From Spirogloea muscicola (taxonomy: Eukaryota > Streptophyta > Zygnematophyceae > Spirogloeales > Spirogloeaceae), in NCBI GenBank assembly GCA_009602725.1, contig WELB01000051.1:493419-552519 (forward strand): a stretch of DNA of 59,101 nt, written 5' to 3'. The notes beneath the pieces are model-generated. The model searched no databases. It was not told the DNA's origin and saw only the letters and a list, made by a program, of their open reading frames with translations. Below, piece by piece: positions 43,956-52,426 of this stretch. The first letter of the stretch is position 1. Each line of letters opens with the position of its first letter. The translations under genes and the position numbers were made by a program.

Positions 43956-45448
43956 TCATGTCTGAGACTGCTTGTACGAAGATGTGTCCAGCACCTGCTT
44001 GCCACACATGGCGCACACCCCTGCACAGAAAAGGGCCCTGGTTTAGCACGCGAGAACTTCAGGCTGCTCAGATGCTCACTTGCTCCAGCCCACTAGCTTT
44101 TAGCACCTGTGAGATGGCTACAATCCTAGCAGATTGCCAGCTTCTATTTGGTGTCTGCCGATATGTAATCTGCACCCTCACTGTGCCTGCGTAGTATGAG
44201 TTGCTTCCTGGTCGATATCAGTGAGGGGCATCAGGTTGATCTCACACAGACCCACTGGGTACAGTAGTTGGTGCCAGAAGAGATCGAAGAAGTAGGAGTC
44301 AAGGTGGAGTAAGTAGTCACAGTCACCTTTCTTGTAAGCACAGGATTGGCAGTATTTGGCCTCCTGGTGCAACTGCTGCTTGCAAATAATGCACTTGAAG
44401 GCACCCGAGGCACCATATGGAGTCCACCTGGAAACAGCAGCATTAACCAGGGCAGGCTGTAACGAACAATGGCGGCTACCTTAGGAACCGTCATGTTGCT
44501 CTTTTTGTCCAACTAATGTAGATCGCCCCTTAGTCCAACACGGCAATGAGTTTCCAAATTCACGCTCACATTAAATTATATATCACTACCAACCTTGCTG
44601 ATTGTGCTTCACATACAGTCTGCAGGACTCTCATGACCTACCTTGAGGTTGCATCCGTAGGCTTGCAAGAATGCTTGAATTAGGATAGATTGTGTCGGTC
44701 TCCAGAGATGTTTTGGGGCAATGCACCTCTGAGAAGTCTTCACTGAAGGCTTTGCATGGCTTCATGCAAGCTTACCGCTTCTTGCTGGAGAGGAGCTTGT
44801 TCTCGTTGATCTTGCGCCCTCCTGCCTCCTTAGTGTTGCTGGCACCCTCTTTCCACTTGTCGGGCACAATGACTTTAGACAGCTTCTTTTCGCCTGCCAA
44901 CAGGCACGAACACAATGCCAGCCCATGAGCTCCCAGTCCAAGCTCCGGTGCAGGGTCACCAACTTTTTCCTGCATGCGCTGGACCTCCGACTTCGCCAAG
45001 ATTCCGTTGCCCTTGCAGACGGCCTCTGCCGCAGGTATGTGCAGGGGGACTCCGTAACCATAGCCACTGCCTGGCCTGGATAGCACTGCAGGGTTGCTCC
45101 ATCTGATTAGCGCAGATTGCATGCCCGCCTCGTCCTGTCCCCTTGTCCCTCTGGCAGCGGCTAGCCATGCCTTCCTCGCAGTGAGCACTAGAAGAGGCAC
45201 TTCTCATCCCTTCTTTCAAGTACGCTTTTGAGGAGACCCAGAATGTAGCTTCTGTGTGGTACAGTCTGCAGGAGACTCTTACGGTCCTGCACAGTGCTTC
45301 ACACTGCAAGACCAACGAATCTGGCAGTTGCTACGGAAAAGCTAGCAAGCCAATGGGACTGAGGTGTGTTGGCCCTCAAGCCCGCCGTGCTCTGCCGCCA
45401 GCAAGGAGGCCCAGGCTCGTGCAGGCACTCACACTTCTCACAGACCAT
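43956..45448 (-). CDS. CRIPT: CRIPT, cysteine-rich PDZ-binding/spliceosome protein
   Basis: Complete four-exon gene for a 99-residue CRIPT protein (family length about 101), a zinc-binding protein first known as a PDZ-binding partner and now associated with the minor spliceosome. Exons: 45448-45433 (MVCEK plus one base, only 16 bases), 44893-44776 (EKKLSKVIVPDKWKEGA, NTKEAGGRKINENKLLSSKK), 44427-44327 (WTPYGASGAFKCIICKQQ, LHQEAKYCQSCAYKK), 44020-43956 (VCAMCGKQVLDTSSYKQSQT, TGA). All phases close exactly. Four CxxC pairs are kept: CEKC, CIIC, CQSC, CAMC. The animal protein ends in a PDZ ligand (YKQTSV); here the end is YKQSQT, so PDZ binding is unlikely and the conserved role is probably in splicing. 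The first exon lies in a GC-rich island running to about 45840. Confidence 0.95.
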
Positions 45449-45845
45449 CGTCGTGTGCGAGGGTTCCGCCTCAGCGCCTCATGGGCGCGCCGCCTTCCCT
45501 AGCAGCGGGAGGCAGCGAGCCCGAGCCCACGTTCGGGCAGGAGCCAGACCAGGCACGGCTCCGTCGTCGACTGCCAGCCGGCGAAGCCTCCTGGACGAGC
45601 CTGCTCCCTCTCCGCCCCTTCCCGAAGCCAAGGACGAGAGTTCCGACCTGGCAAAGGCTGGCTGACACCGCTGGGAGCCAGCCCTGCGGCGCTCGGCAGG
45701 GCTGCGGGGCGCGCGCGCGCAGGCTGCGGGTGGGGCGCACAGCCTTGGCGGCGGACGAGACGAGGAGGTTTGCAAAAGCGGCTCACCATCCGACGTCTCG
45801 CCTCGTCTCACCTCGGCTCGCCCCTTCTCGCCTTGGCTCGACCGG
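45449..45845. other. GC-rich upstream region of CRIPT
   Basis: GC-rich block upstream of the CRIPT start, including GCGCGCGCGCG at about 45709-45720 and a run of CTCGCCT-like units at about 45795-45838. Frames on both strands are open but low-complexity. Probably promoter and 5' untranslated region. Confidence 0.4.
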
Positions 45846-46175
45846 TCCAATCTAGGCTTCACTCGACGTCCAGATGTGTTTCCGGCTGAGATGGGCTTGC
45901 CAGCTGCATATCTGTCGCTCTTGCGACGACGAGTTTCGGCCCTGTTTGTAGCGTGCTCAGGCTAGTGCCTTGCACCAGAAAGCTGGGCGAGCTTCTAGTT
46001 GGTGGCAGAAGGACTTCGTTTCTGGCATCTAGTATTATTCATGCATCGATTAGTGACCTGTATGTTTTGACCCGTGGTTACTGAGCGGGTCAATCTGCTG
46101 CAGGTTATGTAGATCTTCAGATATGCTTGCCTTCGTACTCGGCCATTTGGCCTACGTTTGTTTCAAAAACACGAA
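45846..46175 (+). mobile_element. LINE class L 3' tail
   Basis: Starts in coding sequence that reads TRRPDVFPAEMGLPAAYLSL and LLRRRVSA, then continues into CACCAGAAAGCTGGGCGAGC, a decayed SDLYVLTRGY-stop near 46080, GAGCGGGTCAATCTGCTGCA and CTCGGCCATTTGGCCTACG. Very close to the 6600-6950 copy, 5'-truncated, with small indels (GAGCTTCTAGTTGG). Confidence 0.85.
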
Positions 46176-46189
46176 GTTGCCCTCGACCG

Positions 46190-46420
46190 TCTGACCCACC
46201 AAGTGAAACCTGTCGGATCTGCTCACTCGTGGGCACTGAAGTCCACCCTTCTCCGGGAAGGCGGCTATCACTGAGTCTGCAGCGCTCCCAGCCACTTGCA
46301 ATTCACCAGCGTGCTGGTCGTGCATTAGCCCAAGGCTAACGGCTTCCGTGGTGGTGGTTTGGCTCCTCAGTATAGCTTGTCAGATATGCATGTGCTCACT
46401 CGGGGATATTAGTGTCCCCC
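46190..46420 (+). pseudogene. Decayed LINE C-terminus, HQRAGRALAQ/LTRGY type
   Basis: Contains LAIHQRAGRALAQG, a stop, and about 20 codons later SLSDMHVLTRGY-stop (about 46378-46411). This is the same order as HQKAGRAL ... SDLYVLTRGY in class L, with a different sequence after the stop. It shows a separate lineage of the same LINE family. Confidence 0.6.
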
Positions 46421-46596
46421 TTAGCCAGCTCATTATCTATTTGAAAGGACATTTGTAAGGCTAGAATTGGCCTCCCTTCCAATTCCATGCGCACCTCGCG
46501 CCTTCTCTCCTGGCTCCTCTTCTCCCGTTTTGGACCTTGTCTTTTCGTTTTGAGCTGGCTTTCCCACTTCTCGCCCCTTCAAGAGAAAAGTCCGTG

Positions 46597-46925
46597 AGAC
46601 AAACTAAGGCCAAATGGCCAAGTACAAAGGCAAGCACATCTGAAGACCTACATTCCTTACAGCAGATTGACCCGCTCAGTAACCACGGGTCAGAACATAT
46701 AGGTCGCTCATTGATGCCTGGATACTAGATGGCAGAGACGAAGCCCTGCTGCCACCAACTAGAGCTCGCCCAGCTTTCTGGTGCAAAGCATTTGCCTAAG
46801 CACGCTGCAAACAGGCCGAAACTCATCGTCGTCGCAAGAACGACAGATATGCAGCTGGCAAGTCCATCTTAGCCGGGAACACATCTGCATGTCGTGTGTA
46901 GCCTAGATTGGCAATAATTTGAAGG
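46597..46925 (-). mobile_element. LINE class L 3' tail, inverted relative to 45846
   Basis: Reverse complement of the class L tail: GGCCAAATGGCCAAGTACAA (46600) ... TTGACCCGCTCAGTAACCAC ... GCTCGCCCAGCTTTCTGGTG ... coding remnants of PAEMGLPAAYLS type to about 46910. It forms an inverted pair with 45846-46175, separated by about 420 bases. Confidence 0.85.
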
Positions 46926-46954
46926 CTTCAAGAGCTGCTTCTCCAGCCTGCTTT

Positions 46955-47540
46955 CGCACTGTTACCTCAGCCCCCTTTTAGGCTTTGTTCGTTCTTCAAT
47001 TCTTTGTTCGCTTCTTCTCTTTGTTTGTTCAATTTAGCCACTGCTGTCCATCTGGAAGAGCTGTTTCTTTCTCTTGGCTGGCCCCTTCCAGCCACCGCCC
47101 TCTCCTGGAAGCGTCTCTTCTTTTCAGAGAAGTGCTTCACTTTCATGTAGCCCCAATCTTGCACCAGCTTCTGCCTGAACACGGTATTGGCTTGATTTGG
47201 TCCCTCCCCATCACTTCATGCGCATCGCGCGCCTTCTCTCCGGCGCCTAATGCCTCAAAGCCCATTCTTCCTTTGGCACTGTTCTTTGCACTGTTACCTT
47301 AGCCCCCTTTGGTATAGGGCTTCGCTTATGTAGCCCCACTCTCTGCACTAGCTTTTGCCTGAAGAGTGTATTGGCTTGATTTGGCCTCCCTTTCAATTTA
47401 TGTGCACCGCGCGCCTTCTCACTCGGGTCGACCTTCCACAGCCATTTGCCCTTTTTGGGAGGTGCCTTTCCCCCTGGTAGAAGGCGCGCGGTGCTCATGG
47501 AAGGAAAGGGAGGCAAGCCAAGCCAGTACATTGGTGGGGG
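46955..47540. mobile_element. Class R tails, three modules
   Basis: Plus-strand modules at about 47130-47240 and 47289-47420 share CATGTAGCCCC, TGCACCAGCTT or TGCACTAGCTT, GTATTGGCTTGATTTGG and CATGCGCACCGCGCGCC-like boxes. A minus-strand remnant (AGAAGGCGCGCGGTGCTCATGG) lies at about 47480-47530. A hairpin variant (GGCTGGCCCCTTCCAGCC) lies at about 47077-47095. Confidence 0.6.
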
Positions 47541-47944
47541 CAACCCGGAGGTGCTCGCTAAGATGGTGCGGGGCGTTTGGACCAGGGAGCTCTGCCAAAG
47601 CGGTGCAGTCTTGACGTATCGCCCAACGCGCACCTCGTCACATACATTGTGGGTTCGAATCCTAACCCGCCAGTTTCTATACAATCATATGCAGTGTTCC
47701 TCACAAATGACAAATGGCATTGAAAGAGAAGCAGCTCCTCTTGATGGGGCGAGGGTTATGGAAAACGAGCCCACAAAAGAATGGACAATGAGTGAGAGCG
47801 TAGAGACCAAAAATAATGGACGGCTCAGAAACTCGTAGTCAGCAGCTGCAAGTAGGAGAAAGTAGCTGTGTAAGGCCAGCACAAAACAGACTGGACAAGG
47901 TCCGAAGGGGCCGATAAGCGCTAACCAAGCGGCTACTACTGTTG

Positions 47945-48430
47945 GAATGCGTGTATTAAACGATGGGGAGGCCATGTGTGGCCAAGTACAAAGGCAAGCA
48001 CAATAACAAATGTACGTCACCTGCTGCTAAGCTGACCCGCTCAGTAACCACGAGTCAGCACATAGAGGTCGCTAACTGATGCTCGAATACCGGACGGCAT
48101 TCGACAAGCTCTTCAGCTACCAGCTAAGGCTCGACCAGCTTTCTGATGCAACGCATGAGCCTGAGCTCGCTGCAGACAAGCTGACACTCGACGACGCAAG
48201 AATGACAAGTAGGCTGCCGGCATGCCGGTCTGAGCTGGAAGCATATCCTCACTTCGAGCTTATCCCATACTTGAAATATTCTCCAGTAAAGTGTGGAAGC
48301 GAGGGCCGCTGCAGCCAAAAGTGTCGATTGCCGCCGGTAGGAGGTGGTCGCTGCGGGGGTAGTCAGAGTAATGTCGGAGCTTTCTCTGCTCAGCACCTCC
48401 CACTGCGTGGCCAGCACTGTTGGGTGCTCA
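47945..48430 (-). mobile_element. LINE class L tail with longer coding part
   Basis: Minus-strand copy. From 48430 downwards it reads LLPAAIDTFGC, SGPRFHTLLENISSM, a small frameshift, MPAAYLSFLRRRVSACLQRA, QAHALHQKAGRALAGS, a stop, MPSGIRASVSDLYVLTRGY-stop, then the untranslated tail to TGGCCAAGTACAAAGGCAAG at about 47975. Same family as 6500-6950 but clearly diverged and closest to 39227-39490. Confidence 0.8.
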
Positions 48431-48499
48431 CTGTCCTCGCCTCGTCTAGAGAAGACGAGGCTTCAGGCGAGGTTGCCTTGTGAAGCTCTGGATGAACTA

Positions 48500-49390
48500 G
48501 CTTTTTCCCCATCCACTAGATTTTGCCTGAAATTGGATTGATTTGGCCTCCCTTTCAGTTAGTGCGCACCGCGTGCCTCCTTCTCTTTCCTATGCAACTC
48601 TTATGCAACTCTTTCGCCTATGCAAGTGCCCCTTCCGACCTTACAGACCTTCTTCATGCTTCGTCCATTTTTCTAGGCTGGCTTCTCACAGTCCCCCGGC
48701 CCCCTAGTATCCCCCGGGAAGCGCCCTGTCTGCCTAGCCTGTGGCTCCGCTAATCTACGTCTTTCCACCCTCTAGCTACTCCCATTTCCATTTACTGACT
48801 AGAGATTCTTGGGAGCCCCCCTTGCTGACGTCTTAGCGATTAGTATCTTGCTTCTTGCGCCATCCGGCCCTTTCAGACCTTGTCCATTCCTTTGGGCTGA
48901 CCTCTCACAGCCAGTGCTCTCAATTTGGACGCGCTGTTTTCTCTAACCTAATCATGAACACCCTGTGCATGCACCTGGCTGGCTTTTATAGCCGCTATTA
49001 TGATATCAGTAGCCGCATTCTTTCTTTAACTCCTAAACCGTAAAGGTGGAGGTTTACAGGATGTAACTTGCAGTATCCGTACAGCGGTCCATAGCATTTG
49101 CCGTCCACTTGCGTGCAGGTCGCGCCTTGGCTGCTGCCTCCGGGTTTGGTCAGGGCGACGCCTTTCCGCCCTCTTAGTGTAGGTAATTCGTGTATTTGAG
49201 ACAAACGAAGGCCAAATGGTCAAGTACAAAGGCAAGCACATCTGAAGACCTACATAGCCTACAGCAGATTAGTATAGGGCTCCGTGTTATGTACCCTTGT
49301 TCAGTTTTCACCAGACTCTGCCTGAGCAATGTATTGGCTTGACTTGGCCTGCCTTTTATTTCATGCGCTCCGCGCGCCTTCTCTTCCCTC
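48500..49390. mobile_element. Mixed class R and class L fragments
   Basis: Class R boxes at about 48520-48592 and 49265-49385 (plus), hairpin modules at about 48670-48695 and 48890-48915, and a short minus-strand class L terminus at 49196-49270 (GAGACAAACGAAGGCCAAAT, CAAGTACAAAGGCAAGCACA). No gene. Confidence 0.5.
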
Positions 49391-49790
49391 TACTTATTCT
49401 TATTTGCATTTGCTGAGTCGAGGTTATTGAGCGCCTCCTGCTGACGTCTGGGACACTAGTATCTCGTTCCGGCCCTTTTGTACATTGTCTTCGGTTGGCC
49501 TCGAGGAGCTCGCCCATGGAGAAGAGGAGCTGGCAGAAGCCAGCCAAAAGAGAATGGACAAAAACCAAAGAGCCACAACAGGTGCCGGAAAGAAGGGAAA
49601 TACACAGCTAGGCATCTAGACACGACGGAACCACAGGAAGCTCGATACCCGCGGGTGAGCAACATCATGTCAGAGTAGCTCGAAGCTGGAAAAGATGCAG
49701 GCAGACGAGACCCAAAAGCAGCAGCCACTTCTTCGGCCAGCTAGCTTCTCGGACCTGCATCTCCTGTCTAGAGGTTACTGAGCGTTCCCT
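49390..49790. pseudogene. Decayed LINE C-termini on both strands
   Basis: Plus strand: YLHLLSRGY-stop at about 49408-49434 and SDLHLLSRGY-stop at about 49749-49780. Minus strand (49728-49634): AAAFGSRLPASFPASSYSDM then MLLTRGY. The minus copy has its closest relative in plus orientation at 50440-50523. Confidence 0.6.
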
Positions 49791-49974
49791 GGCTGATGTC
49801 TTAGTCCTAGTCGTTCGCACTCAGGCTCCGTCAGACTTTGTCCATTCTTTTGGGCTGGCCTTTCCCAGCCACCAGTCAATCTGGCCGCGCTTCTTCTTCT
49901 TTTCGGCACCTATTTCTTTGGCTTTGGACATTGTCTATTGCTTTTGGGCTGGCTTTGCTAGCCCGCTCTTCCGC

Positions 49975-50523
49975 CGATGGTCAGCTCCACACCCGGCGCG
50001 GCGACCTAGTCGCCATCCCGCCCGGCGGCGGTCCGCCGTATCATCACGGATGTGGTGACCGCCGACTGCGTCGACTCCGCCAACCCCTCCAAGTCGGCGG
50101 CGACCGCTGGGCATGCGGTCGCTTTGGCGGCCCGGGGCAAGGAGCGGAAGTATGCAGATCACCCCCCAGGCGATGAATTCGCGGCCCTTGCCATCGAACG
50201 TCCACGGGGCTTATGGCAGCGGCTGGCTGGATCTCCTCCAGCGGCTTGCCCGGCAGGCCATCGAGCGGCAGCCGGGTCCGCAAGGGGGCTTGCCCGGCTT
50301 CAACGCGGCCGGCTCCCTGGCCCAGATCTTCCGGATGCGGCTCTCCGTGCCCCTCCAAACCTCTTCTCTATGGGCGAGCTCCTCTCTCTTTCAAATCTCC
50401 CTCGCTCATGCCGTTCACTCGCGCGCGGGCCGTGCTATTGTTGCTGCTCTTGGGTCTCGTCTGCCTGCATCTTTTCCAGCTTCGAGCTACTCTAACCTGA
50501 TGTTGCTCACCCGCGGGTATTGA
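49975..50523 (+). pseudogene. LINE ORF2 C-terminal fragment with frameshift
   Basis: Frame 1 reads DVVTADCVDSANPSKSAATA, GHAVALAARGKERKYADHPP and GDEFAALAIE, a region typical of LINE proteins just before the C-terminal helix bundle. A frameshift near 50195 moves the continuation (NVHGAYGSGWLDLLQRLARQ, FNAAGSLAQIFRMRLSVPL) to another frame. A class T-like CTATGGGCGAGC box at about 50368-50379 interrupts it, then HSRAGRAIVAALGSRLPASF, SSYSNLMLLTRGY-stop follow. A relative of the 5990 copy, but a different lineage (LTRGY tail differs). Confidence 0.65.
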
Positions 50524-50639
50524 GCTTCCTGTGCTTCGGTCGTGTCTAATTGTCTAGATGCCTAGCTGTGTATTTTCTTTCTTTCCGGCACCTGTTGTGG
50601 CTCTTTGGCTTCTGTCATTCTTTTATTTAGTTGGCTTCT

Positions 50640-50725
50640 GCCAGCTCCTCTTTTCTATGGGCGAGCTCCTCTCCCCTCTTCTATGGGCGAGCTCTTTCTT
50701 CTCTATGGGCGAGCACTTTCTTCTT
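50640..50725 (+). repeat. Threefold tandem of the class T terminal box
   Basis: The box TCTATGGGCGAGC appears three times in succession (about 50655, 50680 and 50704), each followed by a short pyrimidine run, the last leading into ACTTTCTTCTTC. The upstream bases CTGCCAGCTCC are a remnant of the hairpin arm. Confidence 0.75.
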
Positions 50726-50769
50726 CTTCCTCACAGCCATTGCCGTAGATTGCCTTCGCAGTTCACTTG

Positions 50770-51090
50770 CGCGCAGGCCGAGCTTTGGCGGCCGGGCGTT
50801 GCACCTTCGTGCCGGCAGAGCCCTCGCTGCTGCCTCTGGCTCTGGCCAGGGGACCCACTTCAACGAGCCTAGCCTCTCCGACCTGCGGCTGCTTAGCAGA
50901 GGTTACTGAGTGATTCTCCTGTAGCTCTTTGGATTTTGTCCATTCTTTTTTGGCTGGCTTCTGCCAGCCCCTCTCTTCTATGGGCGAGCTTTTTCTTCTT
51001 TGGCGGCGGCCTCCGGCTTCCGTCAGGGCGACATCTTTCGGGCTGGTTGTTCCAGCCCCTATTCTCAATGGGCGAGCACTTTCTTCATCT
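50770..51090 (+). mobile_element. LINE C-terminus followed by class T tail
   Basis: Coding remnant: RAGRALAAASGSGQGTHFNE then PSLSDLRLLSRGY-stop (to 50909), followed by GAGTGATTCTCCTGTAGC, a hairpin GGCTGGCTTCTGCCAGCC (about 50953) and TCTATGGGCGAGC. A second hairpin GGGCTGGTTGTTCCAGCCCC with CAATGGGCGAGCACTTTC follows at about 51039-51083, so two tails are joined. It shows the full order HxRAGRAL ... SDLRLLSRGY - spacer - hairpin - end. Confidence 0.7.
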
Positions 51091-51344
51091 TTCCGCCGGC
51101 TAGCTACTCAGACTTCTCCTTATTAGTGGTTACTGAGCCTTTCCTAGCTGATGTCTTAGTCCAGTTTCACACTCCGGCTCCTCCAGACCTTGTCCATTCC
51201 TTTGGGCTGGCCTTTCCTGCCACCACTCAATATGGCCGCGCTTTCTTTTGAATTGGAAGAGCTCTTTCTTGAAGTGCTCACTTGCTGTGTGGAGAAAGAG
51301 AAGAACTGGCTATTTGGAAGAGCGCCTTCCTCAGAGCGCCTTCC

Positions 51345-51547
51345 TTGTGGCTCTGGCCAGGGGACCCACTTCCAGGAGCCCAGCATCTCTGATCTGCGGC
51401 TGCTTAGCAGGGGTTACTGAGTGTCTCGTAGCAGCTTTGTTTCTGTTACTTAGCGCTTCCCCTGGCCCCCTTCTCGTACTCTGTTCATTCTTTTTCGGGC
51501 TGGTTGTTCCAGCCCCTATTCTCAATGGGCGAGCACTTTCTTCTCAG
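51345..51547 (+). mobile_element. Class T element, best copy with coding end
   Basis: GSGQGTHFQEPSISDLRLLSRGY-stop (to 51420), then CTTAGCGCTTCCCCTGGCCC at about 51450, hairpin GGGCTGGTTGTTCCAGCCCC at about 51498 and CAATGGGCGAGCACTTTCTT ending at about 51542. Nearly identical to the 91-bp insert at 32600-32690 over the shared part, so these are recent copies. Confidence 0.8.
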
Positions 51548-51609
51548 AGCGGCAGTCGGTGGCCGGGTGATACCATGCGGCGCTGATCGGAGTCAACTGC
51601 GCGAAACCG

Positions 51610-51765
51610 ACAGCGAGAGAAGGCGCGCGGGGCGCATGAAATGACTTGGAGGCCAAGTCAAACCGATACACTGTTCAGGCAGAGTCTAGGGCCAACTAAA
51701 CAGGGCTACATGATACGGAGACCGAGACCAAGGTGCCTAAGGTGACATCAGTACCCACGGGGGCA
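51610..51765 (-). mobile_element. Class R tail
   Basis: GAGAAGGCGCGCGGGGCGCA, GGCCAAGTCAAACCGATACA, CTGTTCAGGCAGAG, GGCTACATGATACGGAGACC, and CAGTACCCACGGGGG, the inverse of the CGTGGGTACTG stop region. Closest to 38463-38645. Confidence 0.65.
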
Positions 51766-52426
51766 CGCGCTTCCAGGAGCCGCGGCCGGGTGGGGGGCCA
51801 TCGCCCGACACGTGGCGTACATCTTGCCGGGGGCGCTCCAGCGAGCGACACCTGTGCTCCAGCGAGGGCAACACGTGTCGTTTTGGGAGGGATGATCGAG
51901 GTTAGCGAACCGCCAAACGGGGCGGCTCATCGGTAACTTCCCGGTGCGGCAGTTGGGGCTTGCGGCCAGCAGGCCAGGGCTCCGTCTCGAAGGTGGTTGC
52001 CGGGAAATGGGTACGGGCCCCGCAGCCGTGCAGGCGGTGGAGGCCGCTAGTTTGTTGGTAAGTTGGAGGCGGTCCCCACAGGCGGTCCTTCCTTATTATC
52101 CCCCCTCCAGAGCTGCGCAGGCAAGGCCAGGTGGTGGCCCGAGCTTCGCCCCGCCGCCATGGCGCCGCCGCCCTGAAGGTAACTCAGCACTAAGCTTCCA
52201 CATCCGTGGAGCACATCCCCACCCCCTTCTCCCCTCCTCTCTGCCCGCGCCCGTTGCGCCCGCGCCCTGCGGCAGCGCCGTGCGCGACCGCCTGCGGCCG
52301 CCCGCGGCGCACTGCGGCTTGACGCCGCCTTTGCAGCCGCCGCCTCTGCGCCAGTGCAGCGCTGCGCTGTGGCACCCCCTGCGCCAGGAGCGGGCCCGCC
52401 ACAGCCTGAGGGGCTTCCGGCCCCCC

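Noticed and set aside
44772-45200. Longer single-exon reading of the CRIPT N-terminus
   Set aside because: It lacks the MVCEKC start; the 16-base exon at 45433-45448 restores the family N-terminus with exact phase.
47638-47668. tRNA B-box-like GTGGGTTCGAATCCTAACCC
   Set aside because: The T-arm loop looks right, but I found no matching A box, anticodon arm or acceptor-stem partner upstream. Perhaps a tRNA-derived fragment.
51944-52426. Upstream extension of the SFR2 frame
   Set aside because: The frame is open, but the translation is Pro/Arg/Ala-rich and the protein from ATG 52427 begins with the expected membrane segment, so this is treated as 5' untranslated.
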